Shown here: one piece after another, positions 25,112 to 34,308 of the stretch | Position numbering within the stretch: the stretch's first letter is position 1 | Layout of the letters: every line of letters starts with the position of its first letter | Source of the DNA: an uncultured Planctomycetota bacterium | Lineage (GTDB): Bacteria > Planctomycetota > Planctomycetia > Pirellulales > Thermoguttaceae | NCBI GenBank assembly: GCA_900317365.1 | Contig: ONGM01000004.1 | Span: 1-38,440 of the forward strand | DNA length: 38,440 bases | Direction of reading: 5' to 3' | Notes under the pieces: model-generated | The model's database searches: none | Told to the model about the DNA's origin: nothing | The model's input: the letters and a program-made list of their open reading frames with translations, nothing else | Translations under genes and position numbers: made by a program

Positions 25112-25555
25112 TTATTTCGATTCGAGAGCGAAATCGATGGTGTTCTTGCCTTTGATGACTTCGGCGGTGCAACCGGAGGTTTCGGCGTTGTTGTACTTCG
25201 CGGGAATGACGCTCTTAACGACTTCTTCCTTAATGGTGTTGCCTTCGGCGTCGGTTTCTTCCGGGGAGACGATTTCGTCGCAGGTGAAGTGAACCTTGTA
25301 GGAGCCCGGGGTGGTTCCGGCGTCGGCGGCGCCTTGGGCGGTTTGGAGCTTGTAAACGCCTTGCGCGTCGGTACGCCCAACGCCTTGCGCGCCTTCGCCG
25401 GTCGGCGTGAAGTAGACGATGCAGTTGGCGAGCGGAGCGCCGTCGAGCGTGATCGTGCCGGTTACGGGTTCGGTCTTCAGAACGGATTTACCGCAAGCGG
25501 GGAACAGAACGGCGACGGCGAGGGCGACGCAGAGCGCTAATAGTTTCTTATTCAT
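25112..25555 (-). CDS. small lipoprotein with carboxypeptidase-regulatory-like fold
   Basis: 147 residues. A short lipoprotein signal (KKLLALCVALAVAVLFPAC) puts the lipid on Cys21. The mature part follows the transthyretin-like pattern common in planctomycetes: VTGTITLDGAPLANCIVYFTP, then GRTDAQGVYKLQT, GTTPGSYKVHFT and a C-terminal strand. Such domains bind or scaffold and are not enzymes by themselves. It has a strong own promoter (25668-25695), a ~105-base leader with a stable hairpin, and a terminator, so it is an independent and probably well expressed unit. The role in the envelope is unknown. Confidence 0.85.
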   Translation of the reverse strand: MNKKLLALCVALAVAVLFPACGKSVLKTEPVTGTITLDGAPLANCIVYFTPTGEGAQGVGRTDAQGVYKLQTAQGAADAGTTPGSYKVHFTCDEIVSPEETDAEGNTIKEEVVKSVIPAKYNNAETSGCTAEVIKGKNTIDFALESK

Positions 25556-25624
25556 TTGAACACTCGTTTCTTAAATGTGAGCGAGCCGCGAGGGTACCGC
25601 GATTCGCTTATCGACTAACGTTGC

Positions 25625-25650
25625 GATCAGGGGCTGACCAACCGCTGATC
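25625..25650 (-). promoter_or_regulatory. stable hairpin in the leader of the small lipoprotein gene
   Basis: On the minus strand GATCAG...CTGATC pairs as outer stem and GGTT/AGCC as inner stem around a GGTC loop, with one C-C mismatch. It sits 11 bases after the expected transcription start, so it is in the 5' leader and may protect the message. Confidence 0.5.
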
Positions 25651-25667
25651 TTATATTGATTTTCTAC

Positions 25668-25695
25668 ATTATAAAATCGTCTTACGCGTCGTCAA
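25668..25695 (-). promoter_or_regulatory. strong sigma70-type promoter of the small lipoprotein gene
   Basis: On the minus strand TTGACG (25695-25690) and a perfect TATAAT (25673-25668) are separated by 16 bases. Transcription should start near 25661. Confidence 0.8.
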
Positions 25696-25731
25696 GTGAA
25701 TTGATCGTTTCGACGCGTTGACGTCGACGAT

Positions 25732-26613
25732 TTAAACCAATTCAATCCTTCCGTCGAGTAGTCCCGGCAGCTTAATTTTGAGTTGCCTTTCGATATCGTT
25801 TTGAGGATATCGAATACTCACGTGAGACAGAATGATTTTTTTATTTTGGAATTTGTCTTGTCTTGCGACGTAATCGTCCAGCTGCATATGCCCTTTGAGT
25901 TGCGCGCCGCCGTTCGCGGGAACGCGGAGGTGCGTCATTTCGGTAATGAGCGCGTCGGCGCGATACATATCGGGGTTTTCGTCGAGACCTCGCGCGGAAC
26001 TATCGCCGAGGAACGCGACGCGCGGAAAGCGAATCTCGTACGAAATTTCAACCCCGGCGAGATTCAGATCGCGTATTTGTTCCCCGGTGAGTTCTAAATA
26101 TTCCGGCTTGAGCTTTTTGCGACGCTCCCAGACGATGTACCCGACGGAAGGCACCGTATGATACGTTTTGTGAACCGTCGCGACGAGTTCGCGCGAGAGA
26201 TCGAGTTCGTCTCCAGGCCGCACGCCGATTATGTCGCACGGGAGCGCGCTCTGCTCGAGTTTGCAAAACGCGGCGATGAATTGGCGCAGGTCGCCGACTT
26301 TCTGCTCCGGCACGTAAAGCGTCGGAGGATCCATGAGCATCATGCGGCGTCGAGCGAGATACGCCGGAAGCGCCAGGACGTGATCCATATGGCAGTGAGA
26401 AATGAACCATTTAGGCGAACCCATAAATTCCCACGGTTGCCATCCGAGGTCAAATCCGAGTTTGAACTCGGGAATCCTCCAAAACGTCATAACCGGCGCG
26501 CGCGAAAAGCCCTCAATTGTAAAAGTATCGCACTTGATTTTACGGTACGTCGAACTTTCGTTGTAATCGAGGGAGTCGTTCGACTCTTGTTTGTTTTTTT
26601 TGTTTTGCGCCAT
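25732..26613 (-). CDS. RNase Z-like metallo-beta-lactamase-fold hydrolase
   Basis: Start at ATG 26613 because GGAG lies just upstream; a second ATG at 26628 has none. The 293-residue protein has the zinc motif HCHMDH (His73, His75, Asp77, His78), a later FLGDS and a His before MQLDDYV. Segments YHTVPSVGYIVWERRKKL and LTGEQIRDLNLAGVEI resemble short-form tRNase Z (the PSYGY and KLK..Y features), which removes the 3' trailer of tRNA precursors. The long flexible arm is not evident. It may alternatively be a related hydrolase. It is downstream of the AsmA-like gene on the same strand (gap 80 bases). Confidence 0.82.
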   Translation of the reverse strand: MAQNKKNKQESNDSLDYNESSTYRKIKCDTFTIEGFSRAPVMTFWRIPEFKLGFDLGWQPWEFMGSPKWFISHCHMDHVLALPAYLARRRMMLMDPPTLYVPEQKVGDLRQFIAAFCKLEQSALPCDIIGVRPGDELDLSRELVATVHKTYHTVPSVGYIVWERRKKLKPEYLELTGEQIRDLNLAGVEISYEIRFPRVAFLGDSSARGLDENPDMYRADALITEMTHLRVPANGGAQLKGHMQLDDYVARQDKFQNKKIILSHVSIRYPQNDIERQLKIKLPGLLDGRIELV

Positions 26614-26693
26614 TTCGACTCCACACATGAAACGATAATTAGGGTCTCATTCTATCGCGAAGTCGAAAAATCACAAGGGGCGGCGACTCCGGT

Positions 26694-29600
26694 TTACTCT
26701 TTCTGCTCCGTTCCGGTGATTTTACGCCATAGATCGCGCGCTGGACGACTACGCTCGACCGGCGCCTTGTCCGTCGGCGTCGGCTCTTGTTCCGGAAAGA
26801 CGCTCCACCACGCCTTTTTCAGACCCGGAAGACGATCCTGCTGAATGATCGGCGACGCTACGTTTCCTTCCACTCGAATGCGCGCCAATTGGTCCCCTGC
26901 CGCGCCGAATACGTCCGAAACGATCGGTATTTGATTTGAAGGACTCCCTAAGCGCGTGCTAAACGTCAGGTCGATTAGCTTTTCCTGATCGCGAATCGTG
27001 AGCCATCCGTCCCCGAAAAGGGACAACGCGTCCCCTTCGAGCGCGACGCGCGTTAATTTCAGTCTGTCGCCGTAGACCTGGAAATCGACGCTCGACGAAT
27101 TGAACGCGTTTTTATCGGGTTCTTTAACGCTCAAAATCTGTAGTATCTTGACGATTTGCGGCAGTTCGTAGAGTTCGGCGTCCTGAACGCGCACGTTTCC
27201 TTCCCCTTTGAGCGCCGCGACGTTCTTACCTTCCCCCATGAGCGCGGCGCGCGCGGCGACCCGACCTTTCAACGGTTTCGCTCCCGGCGCAAAGACGCGC
27301 GACGCCTCGTCGAGCGCCCCGTCCCGAAGATCGAACGTGAAACGATACGACGGATTTTCCGTAACGAAGACCGCGCCGTCCGATAGCGCCGCGCCGTTGA
27401 ACACGGACGCGCGCAACGGGCGAAGATCGCTCGCGTCGACGTTGCGTTGCGCCGCGACTTCGCCGTTGAGCGTTTCGTACTCGGAACGCGCGGTCGTCCC
27501 GCGCTCCTCCGAGACGCGAGTCGCGTCGTAAAATTCGGCCGCCTTCTGCGACGCGTTCGAGCCGTCCTCCGACTCGAACCCGGCGGGAGATTGACCGCGC
27601 GCGATCGACGCCCCTCGCGCCGGCGTCTGCAAACGCGCCGACGTCGCCTCGAGCGATTGATAGAACGCGCTCGAGTCCACTTTGCTCTTGACGAACGGAT
27701 CGAGATAGAGCGGCGATTTCTTAATCGGCGGCGCTTCGCGACCCCAGAAGAAGTCGGTTCCGTTAAAAAAGAACGGTCCCGTCAAATTCGAGACTTGAAC
27801 GTCCTTATAATAAAAGGAGTCGACGTCGAGTTCGCCGTAAATCGTCGGCGTGGCGCCTTCGACGAAGGTTCCGTAGGTCGTCGCGCGTCCGCAGATGGAG
27901 TCGATCGCCGCGCCGGGCCGCAACGAGTTCTGCTGTCCGACAACTCGGAGTTCCCACGCGCCGCGACGTTTCGCGTTCGCTCCGCCGGGTTTCACGATTC
28001 GCATGGAACCGGAGACGTTGAATCGACCGTTCGGCTGGAGAAACTCCAAAAAGCGTTGCGTTTCCGGACTCGCGGCGCTCTGTAAATCGCGGTCGATTTG
28101 AAACTGGTCGACGCGCAGTTGCGACACGTCGACGACGTATCCGCCGTTTGCGTCCGCGCTTTGTCGAAGGTTCGCGGAATATGTCGCCGCGCCGTTTTTC
28201 GCGCGGAATCCGTCGAGCACGAGGACCCCTTCGCGATAGATCGCGCGCCCTTCCACGTCCGTAAAGACGAGCGGAAGATCGACCGGCTGGAAACTCGTCG
28301 AGCCCGGAACCGGGGTCGCGTCGAATTGCAGTCCGAGTCGTCGATCGTCGGTGCGGTATCCGACCCGCACGACCGCGTTCGCCTTGCCTTCCAGTCGCAG
28401 TCTTTCGAAATCCTCTCGTCGATCGTAATGCGCGAGCGCGGCGCGCAACTCTTCGCCGAGCGGGAAGTTCCTGACCTCGGCGACGAGTAGAAAGCGCCAC
28501 GCGTCGTCGGCGAGCGCGGGACCGCTCAGCGCGGGAACCGTCGTAAAACGTTGCGGCGGCGCCGGCGAATTGACGTCGAACGGCGACTTCCCGCCTGAGT
28601 TCGCCGCGTTCGCGCGCGCAAAGTCTGCGGCGAGCGTCGCGTAGCCTTTGCCGGAAAGAAGAGACCCCGACGCCGTGATCGCGGCCGCCCCGCTGCGACC
28701 CGTTAGGTTGGAAAAGATCCACGCCCCGTCCCGCATGAGGAGTCGCCCGGAGATCGCCGTGATCGGAAGCGGAAAGCCTTCGTACTGCGCGGAACCGTCG
28801 CGCACGTCGAGCGCCGCTTCGATTTTGAGCGGATCGTCGGGAAACGCCGCGCGATCGAACGCGACCCTTACCATGGCGTCGAGCTCGCCGGTCGGCTTAA
28901 GTTTCGCGAGCGCTTCGCGACCGTCCGGATTTAACGCGGCGAAGAGTCGCGCGTCGATCGCGCGGTTTTTCGCCGCGACGTCGATTCGTCCTCGCGGCGC
29001 GGTCAGCGCGTTGTAAAATCGTCCCTGGACGATCGTCGAATTGGAGGCGTCTTCCGAATTCAAGTTGATCGTAAGCGTTCCGACGCGGTCGAGCGAGACG
29101 ACTCCTTGCAGTCCGTCGAGCCGATACGGAAAATGCGCGCACGTGAATTCCGCGTTGCGTCCGCTGAAAAGAATATTGACAGGTCGCCACGCGCCGCCGG
29201 TTTGCGGCGATTTTTCGAACGCGAGGTCGATATTCGTCGTCGCGGAGAATTGGTAGTCGTCGATGAAGTTGAGAAACTCGTCGATTTCTTCCGGCGGATT
29301 GGTCGTTCCGCGCTTCGCTTCGTTTGCGATCGAGCGGAGCAACGCGTCGTTGATCGGCGCGTTTTCGAATTTCATTCGCGCGACGGAGGTTTCCGGCGAG
29401 AGCAGCGACCCGAGTTGTCGATACGCGGCTTTGAGGGTCGTCATGCCGCACGTCGCGGAGGCGCGCGTGATTTCCAGGGAACCGTTTTTAATCGCGAACG
29501 TCGCGTCGACGTCGGAACACGGATATTTCAACGCCGGAGCGGCGACGACGGCGTTGAAAGCTTGCCCGTCGATTTGATATTGCGCGTCGCCGAAGGAGCC

Positions 29601-30611
29601 GGTAACGCTTTTAACGGAAAATTTGAGGGACGCTTTGCCTTGAAGATCGCGCACGAGCGCGACTTTCTCGGGCTTTTGAAGTTTAATATTGTGAAAGAGC
29701 GCCGTCAGATCGATTTTGGAAATATCGCCGAAAAACGCCCACGCGCACGAGGAGGCGCGTCCCGTGAGTTTTAGGGACTCGACGTACGGGTTGGAGACTT
29801 CGAGTTCGATTCTCCAGAATTCGGTCTCTTGGGGCATGCCGTCGTTGAGAAAGAATTCGTCGTCTTCGTCGTCTTTTGGGGCGTCTTCCGACTTCCGCGC
29901 GACTGCGGCGTCGGACTCGTCCTCGAATTCGGCGCCTTGCTCCTCGGGGTCGTCTTGCGCGTCGGAGGTTGCGGACGCGGCGACGTCGGCGGAATCTTGG
30001 GCGTTTTGAGACGGGGGGTTGACGATTCGTCGCTGCGGCGTGAGACTGAGCCGGACGCCGCCGAAGAGGGTTTCGCCGCCGTCCTGCTGCAGTAGTAGCG
30101 CGCCGTCGTAGATATCGACGGAGCAGGGACTGCGTCCGTTCGAGAGCGGCGTGAGCGCCACGACGTTTTCGCGCACGGCTTCGAGGGTCGGAGCGGTCGC
30201 GAACCGCGGTCGGGAGATGACGACGCGACTCGGGGAGACGTTGCCGCTGAGTAGCGAACGAACGGCGCCGCGAAATTCGACGTAGACTTCGTCGGCGGCG
30301 AGCAGAGGCGGTTCGCGTCTCGAGGAACCGACGCGCCGCCACTCGACGTCGCGCGCGCGCACCCCGCGAGTCGCGTCGAGTCGCGCCGATTTTACGGTCA
30401 CTTCGAGATTCGGAAACGACGCGGAGAACGCGTGAGAAACGGCGCGGGCAATTTCGTCGTCCGCTCGGCGATAGAAGAGCGCGCCGATTACGAGAGCGAC
30501 AAGAACGAAGGAGGCGAAGAGCCAAGTCAGAAACCGACCTAGCGCTCCAAAGAACGCGCCGCGCTTTTTGCGCGCGCCATTTTTGCGTGCCGCCGCCGTC
30601 GCCCTTGACAT
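26694..30611 (-). CDS. giant AsmA/YhdP-like envelope protein
   Basis: 1305 residues. A basic N-terminus (RKNGARKKRG) and one transmembrane helix at about 26-46 (FLTWLFASFVLVALVIGAL) anchor the protein, and the rest is predicted to be periplasmic. The C-terminal ~150 residues carry an AsmA-like pattern (GEGNVRVQDAELYELPQIV, LKLTRVALEGDALSLFGDGW). The long middle is built of repeating beta-strand-like stretches typical of AsmA/TamB/YhdP bridge proteins that move phospholipids between membranes. An acidic low-complexity insert (AQDDPEEQGAEFEDESD, then DDEDDEFFLNDG) covers about residues 215-260. The ribosome binding site is weak. Assignment to AsmA is by architecture and C-terminus, so the exact subfamily is open. 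Confidence 0.75.
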   Translation of the reverse strand: MSRATAAARKNGARKKRGAFFGALGRFLTWLFASFVLVALVIGALFYRRADDEIARAVSHAFSASFPNLEVTVKSARLDATRGVRARDVEWRRVGSSRREPPLLAADEVYVEFRGAVRSLLSGNVSPSRVVISRPRFATAPTLEAVRENVVALTPLSNGRSPCSVDIYDGALLLQQDGGETLFGGVRLSLTPQRRIVNPPSQNAQDSADVAASATSDAQDDPEEQGAEFEDESDAAVARKSEDAPKDDEDDEFFLNDGMPQETEFWRIELEVSNPYVESLKLTGRASSCAWAFFGDISKIDLTALFHNIKLQKPEKVALVRDLQGKASLKFSVKSVTGSFGDAQYQIDGQAFNAVVAAPALKYPCSDVDATFAIKNGSLEITRASATCGMTTLKAAYRQLGSLLSPETSVARMKFENAPINDALLRSIANEAKRGTTNPPEEIDEFLNFIDDYQFSATTNIDLAFEKSPQTGGAWRPVNILFSGRNAEFTCAHFPYRLDGLQGVVSLDRVGTLTINLNSEDASNSTIVQGRFYNALTAPRGRIDVAAKNRAIDARLFAALNPDGREALAKLKPTGELDAMVRVAFDRAAFPDDPLKIEAALDVRDGSAQYEGFPLPITAISGRLLMRDGAWIFSNLTGRSGAAAITASGSLLSGKGYATLAADFARANAANSGGKSPFDVNSPAPPQRFTTVPALSGPALADDAWRFLLVAEVRNFPLGEELRAALAHYDRREDFERLRLEGKANAVVRVGYRTDDRRLGLQFDATPVPGSTSFQPVDLPLVFTDVEGRAIYREGVLVLDGFRAKNGAATYSANLRQSADANGGYVVDVSQLRVDQFQIDRDLQSAASPETQRFLEFLQPNGRFNVSGSMRIVKPGGANAKRRGAWELRVVGQQNSLRPGAAIDSICGRATTYGTFVEGATPTIYGELDVDSFYYKDVQVSNLTGPFFFNGTDFFWGREAPPIKKSPLYLDPFVKSKVDSSAFYQSLEATSARLQTPARGASIARGQSPAGFESEDGSNASQKAAEFYDATRVSEERGTTARSEYETLNGEVAAQRNVDASDLRPLRASVFNGAALSDGAVFVTENPSYRFTFDLRDGALDEASRVFAPGAKPLKGRVAARAALMGEGKNVAALKGEGNVRVQDAELYELPQIVKILQILSVKEPDKNAFNSSSVDFQVYGDRLKLTRVALEGDALSLFGDGWLTIRDQEKLIDLTFSTRLGSPSNQIPIVSDVFGAAGDQLARIRVEGNVASPIIQQDRLPGLKKAWWSVFPEQEPTPTDKAPVERSRPARDLWRKITGTEQKE

Positions 30612-31150
30612 AGAATTTTTGATTGCGATCCGTATAAGTTAAAAGGAATCGAGCGAACGCGCGCAAAAGCGCGCTCTTTCCCAATTGGTAAGGTTATCGT
30701 ATTTAGTAATACGCGTCAAGAGTCCTTTTTTAAGGGAGGTCTTTGAAAAAAGGGAATATTTTTGGGGAAAATTTGTTGAAATTTGGTTTGGCGTCGAGAT
30801 TGCAAGGGACAGGTTAGAAAGCTCGACGATTCGCGTTGCGATGGAACAATTGTAGCGTTTTGAAACAATGCAGTTGTATGAATCGTAACGCGTCGAGATC
30901 GACCGCAACGGTTGCGAACGAGTCGTCGCCGTTCGATTCGGCGGACGGATTGGCGGCGCAGTTTGCACGAGGTTCTGTTTGTAACGCGAGCGGCGCGGAA
31001 CGCGAATCTTTCGCGATCGCGTTAAGATCGTTATACGAGGCGCAATCGAAACACACGCATTTGGTGCGCGCGTTTTTGAGACAGTGAAAAAACGCGCGGT
31101 GGGAACTTTGCCAGATATGGCGCGTCAAAAGAAGCAAAGGAGCGCGGATA
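30612..31150. other. divergent intergenic region without a recognised gene
   Basis: These 539 bases separate the leftward AsmA-like gene from the rightward sigma-factor gene. A small hairpin (GCGCGC, AAAA, GCGCGC; 30659-30674) lies in the leader of the leftward gene, and a weak promoter for it at 30691-30719. Short frames on both strands have no ribosome binding site at a proper distance and no recognisable product. The stretch 30720-30790 is AT-rich. Confidence 0.5.
30691..30719 (-). promoter_or_regulatory. possible promoter of the AsmA-like gene
   Basis: On the minus strand TTGACG (30719-30714) is followed after 17 bases by TAACCT (30696-30691). The -35 is good, the -10 is poor. Confidence 0.35.
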
Positions 31151-31705
31151 GTGAACGACGAAGAATTGATCGAAAGAACGCTAGCCGGCGATAAAGAAGC
31201 CTTTGGTCGTTTAGCGCAGAAATACCAAGATCGCGTTTACAACTTGGCGCTCCCGATCGTCGGCAACGCCGAGGACGCGTTGGACGTTGTGCAGGACACT
31301 TTTCTGCAAGCGTTGTCGCATTTGGCGAATTTCAGACGATCGAGTCGGTTTTATACTTGGCTCTACCGAATAGCGTACAACAGCGCCGTTGGAGCGTTGC
31401 GCAAGCGTCGCAAGACGTCGTCGATCGACGCCGCGACGGAAGAGTTTGGCGACTCTTTCGAAGCGCAGATCGACGCGCCGGACGCGGAAGCGCGACGTCA
31501 AGACGACGCGAGATTGTTGCGCGAAGCGCTTGAAAAACTGCCGGTCGAGTATCGCGCGCCGCTCGTTATGCGAGAAATTGACGGCGCGAATTACGAACAG
31601 ATCGCGGAAGCGCTCGACGTGCCGGTCGGCACCGTTCGCAGTCGGTTGCATCGCGCGCGCGCCGCGCTTCGAGAATCCTTGGAGCGCGTCGGCGTCGGCG
31701 GGTAA
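31151..31705 (+). CDS. ECF-type RNA polymerase sigma factor
   Basis: 184 residues with a GTG start after AAAGGAG. Region 2 spans about 22-90 (YQDRVYNLALPIVGNAEDALDVVQDTF, then FYTWLYRIAYNSA) and region 4 about 125-178 (LPVEYRAPLVMREIDGANYEQIAEALDVPVGTVRSRLHRAR, the helix-turn-helix for the -35). There is no region 1 or 3, as expected of the ECF class; it is closest to the RpoE-like type. The gene directly downstream (115-base gap) encodes a membrane anti-sigma-like protein, the usual arrangement. The promoters it controls cannot be deduced with confidence. Confidence 0.93.
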   Translation: MNDEELIERTLAGDKEAFGRLAQKYQDRVYNLALPIVGNAEDALDVVQDTFLQALSHLANFRRSSRFYTWLYRIAYNSAVGALRKRRKTSSIDAATEEFGDSFEAQIDAPDAEARRQDDARLLREALEKLPVEYRAPLVMREIDGANYEQIAEALDVPVGTVRSRLHRARAALRESLERVGVGG

Positions 31706-31820
31706 TCGCGCGAGCGCCGGTTCGAAAAGAGACGTATAAACCGACTAATTGAGACAATGCGCCGCGCGGAGCGTCGCTGCGCGCGGAACGAATAGGCAAA
31801 CGTCGAGAGGACGTCGGAAC

Positions 31821-32639
31821 ATGGAAACGAACGAACAGAACGAATTGGTCGATCTTTACGTCGACGGCGAGTGTTCGTCGGTCGAGCGCGCCGCGATCGA
31901 AGCGCGCGCGCAAACCGACGAGCGGCTACGATCGGAGATCGCGTGGGCTATGACCCTGCGTCGACGCTTGAAAGCCATGAGCGGCGCGCAAGTTCCCGCA
32001 GATTTTTCCGAGAGACTTCAAAGCGCGTTGCGCGAGTCCCCCGCGTGGGACGCGCTCTCGGCGGCGTCTCGAACGGAGTCGCCGCGAGTCAACGCGAACT
32101 CGAACCGAGCCGAACGCCGCGCCGCGTTGGTTCCCGCGATCGTTGGAACCGCAGTCGTCGTCGCGCTCGTCGCGTTGTGCGCTCTCGCGTTTCTCCGACT
32201 CCGGCAAGCTCCGACCGACAAGCCGATGGCGGAAGAAAACGCGTTGGAGAAAGTTGCGACGCCTGAAACCGATCTAATCCCGGAACAGAACGTCGTGATT
32301 CGCACGCCGGCGGCGGAAGGCAATCCGGCGCCGAACGAATCGAAGACGCTTTCGGAAGATCAGTTCTGGTCGACGGCGATCGTTCCGGTCGACGATCTCA
32401 AGAAGGCGACGTTTCGTTTTCAGACGCAGTGCGGCAAACTCGAACTGGAATTCACGAAGTTCGACAACGACGTCGAGTTCTTAGTTCGCAACGCCGGTTC
32501 GGACGACTGGGCGGAGCTTTCGTCGGCGCTCGACGAATTTGGCGCGCTTCGCGAGTCTCAAGCGTTGCGCGACTGGCGCGATTCCTCCGCCGAATCGACG
32601 CAGGACGTTCGCGTTAGCTTCAAGACGTCGGAAGAATAA
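31821..32639 (+). CDS. probable membrane-bound anti-sigma factor
   Basis: Start at ATG 31821 after GAGAGGACG; the frame is open 24 codons further upstream without a ribosome binding site. 272 residues. The cytoplasmic N-terminal ~95 residues (LVDLYVDGECSSVERAAIE, then LRSEIAWAMTLRRRLKAM) resemble an anti-sigma domain but lack the zinc-binding HxxxCxxC motif. One transmembrane helix lies at about 108-128 (PAIVGTAVVVALVALCALAFL). The outer part is a Pro/Ala/Glu linker and a small C-terminal domain with no recognised motif. Position right after the sigma gene supports the assignment. Confidence 0.8.
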   Translation: METNEQNELVDLYVDGECSSVERAAIEARAQTDERLRSEIAWAMTLRRRLKAMSGAQVPADFSERLQSALRESPAWDALSAASRTESPRVNANSNRAERRAALVPAIVGTAVVVALVALCALAFLRLRQAPTDKPMAEENALEKVATPETDLIPEQNVVIRTPAAEGNPAPNESKTLSEDQFWSTAIVPVDDLKKATFRFQTQCGKLELEFTKFDNDVEFLVRNAGSDDWAELSSALDEFGALRESQALRDWRDSSAESTQDVRVSFKTSEE

Positions 32640-32725
32640 CGACGTCGAAAGAGCGCCGTCGTCGTAAAGATTGATACAGAGCGCGCGTCTTTCAGGAAAT
32701 TTTTTGAATTTTCTTTGGAAAACGC

Positions 32726-32759
32726 TTGAAAGACTCCGCGCTATTGTGTATGCTATACT
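32726..32759 (+). promoter_or_regulatory. promoter of the DUF1559 gene
   Basis: TTGAAA (32726-32731) and TATGCT (32749-32754) are 17 bases apart; an overlapping TATACT (32754-32759) gives a second possible -10. The start codon is ~180 bases downstream, leaving a long leader. Confidence 0.6.
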
Positions 32760-32938
32760 GGAGAGTGGGTCATTTTAGACCGACTATATGCGCGCTTACA
32801 GCGGTCGCGCGTTGATATATCGCGTCTGGAAACGGCGCAAATATCCGAAATCATTCATTAGGGCAAGGTCATCCGCGCTACGTAAGGGTCGTCGTCATGC
32901 GGCTCGTCGCGTCGCTCTACTCGTAAAGGAAACCAGAA

Positions 32939-33985
32939 ATGAAAAGAACGTTTAAGAGAGGCTTCACGCTGATTGAGCTGCTGGTCGTAATCTCGATCAT
33001 CGCCATGCTCGCCGGACTCACGATTCCTGCGGTCAACTCCGCGCGCGAATCCGGTCGTCGCGCGACGTGCATCAACAATCAGAGGAATATTGCGCTCGCG
33101 TTCCAAATGTACGAACAAACGCATCATTCCTATCCGTACTTCCGCTCTTACACGAGCGAGCGCACCGTCGATCAAGGAATTACGTCTTACAATAACCTCT
33201 CCACGACGGTAACGGCGGAAGACGGTACGACGAAATTCCGCAACGTTGTCGGGTGGATTCCGCAAATCTTCCCGTTCGTCGAACAAACGCAACTTTACGA
33301 CGAAATCAGCAACTACGGTTACACGACCAACTGCGAGCTCACCATTGAACTCTTCGTCTGCAAGAGCGCCGGAACGGAAGAGACGAACGCGAACAATTAC
33401 GTCGCGAACTGCGGCGTCGCCGACCTTCAAGGCGACGCGACCTACGCCTCCTCGAAAGCCTACGGCATGATGAACGACGGGCTGATTCCGAACGTTCGCA
33501 AACTGTCGATCGACGACGTCAAAGACGGTTCCTCCAACACGCTTCTCATCTCCGAGAACCTCCAGGCGGGCGAACTCTGGTCTTCGAACGAATTCCTCGT
33601 CGGCTTCTGCGTCAACAGCACGATGACGCTCGCGAGCTCCGACCCCTCGCCGTCTTACAGCACGCCTGAAATGCTGTCCTCGTCCAACGGTCTTCCGATG
33701 AAACCGAATTACCTCCGCGACGAGCTTCTTGATGAACCCTTTGCCGAGCAAAACACCGCCAACGATCTCAACACCCAGGCTTACTACTGGGGCGCCGCGC
33801 GCATGTCGTCCTCTCACCCGAACGTTGTCGTCGCCGCCATGGTTGACGGTAGCACGCGCGTCATCAGCGACGGCGTTTCCGCGAAAGTCCTCACGCAAGC
33901 GATGGCTCCGAACGACAAGGGCACCGTCTTCTACAAGAACGGCTCGATTCCGCGCACGTTCGACGCGTCCTCGCTTAGCGACTAA
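32939..33985 (+). CDS. DUF1559 pseudopilin-like secreted protein
   Basis: 348 residues. The N-terminus KRTFKRGFTLIELLVVISIIAML is a class III prepilin signal: cleavage and methylation are expected after Gly8, with Glu13 at the +5 position. The following RRATCINNQRNIALAFQMYE and the closing HPNVVVAAMVDGSTRVIS are characteristic of DUF1559, a family expanded to many copies in planctomycetes. The function of these surface or secretion-system proteins is not known. AAAGGAAA is the ribosome binding site. C-ending codons dominate (TCC, ACC, CTC), unlike most neighbours, which suggests high expression. A terminator follows 64 bases after the stop. Confidence 0.93.
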   Translation: MKRTFKRGFTLIELLVVISIIAMLAGLTIPAVNSARESGRRATCINNQRNIALAFQMYEQTHHSYPYFRSYTSERTVDQGITSYNNLSTTVTAEDGTTKFRNVVGWIPQIFPFVEQTQLYDEISNYGYTTNCELTIELFVCKSAGTEETNANNYVANCGVADLQGDATYASSKAYGMMNDGLIPNVRKLSIDDVKDGSSNTLLISENLQAGELWSSNEFLVGFCVNSTMTLASSDPSPSYSTPEMLSSSNGLPMKPNYLRDELLDEPFAEQNTANDLNTQAYYWGAARMSSSHPNVVVAAMVDGSTRVISDGVSAKVLTQAMAPNDKGTVFYKNGSIPRTFDASSLSD

Positions 33986-34049
33986 CGCAATCCTTGTCGC
34001 GGACGAGCCGCGTGATTTCACGAGACTCGTATGACCGCGTCCCTAATGA

Positions 34050-34086
34050 GAAGCCGATTCGGTTCTTTGCCGAGTCGGCTTTTTTC
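34050..34086 (+). terminator. terminator of the DUF1559 gene
   Basis: AAGCCGATTCGG pairs with CCGAGTCGGCTT (one mismatch) across a TTCTTTG loop and is followed by TTTTTT. Confidence 0.88.
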
Positions 34087-34148
34087 CTTTTGAAACACGG
34101 CTTGGAACCCGACGCGCGAAGACGCTGCGAAAAGCCGCCCCGAAGAAG

Positions 34149-34179
34149 GCGAGCCAGGCGAGCCAGGCGAGCCAGGCGA
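34149..34179. repeat. 9-bp tandem repeat
   Basis: The unit GCGAGCCAG occurs three times in a row followed by a partial fourth copy (GCGAG). It lies in non-coding DNA downstream of a terminator. Such short arrays vary by slippage. Confidence 0.75.
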
Positions 34180-34308
34180 GGCGGGTAGGGAGGTTGGCGG
34201 AGAAAGACGGATATTTAGAGGCTTCAACGTTTTTTTTGCAGGCGTTTTCTGAAAAAATTTTTTCTGAGCGAAACTTCTTTGGGAAAACGTAGTTTAACCC
34301 CCTAACGA

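Noticed and set aside
30743..30817. 24-codon frame starting TTG after AAGGGAGGT
   Set aside because: The Shine-Dalgarno sequence is only two or three bases from the TTG, too close, and the product is not recognisable.
30997..31024. Possible ECF-type promoter GGAAC with CGTT before the sigma gene
   Set aside because: The spacing is 18 bases and the motif is short and GC-rich; it is expected by chance in this DNA.
34149..34179. CRISPR-like array
   Set aside because: The units are 9 bp and directly adjacent with no spacers; this is a simple tandem repeat.
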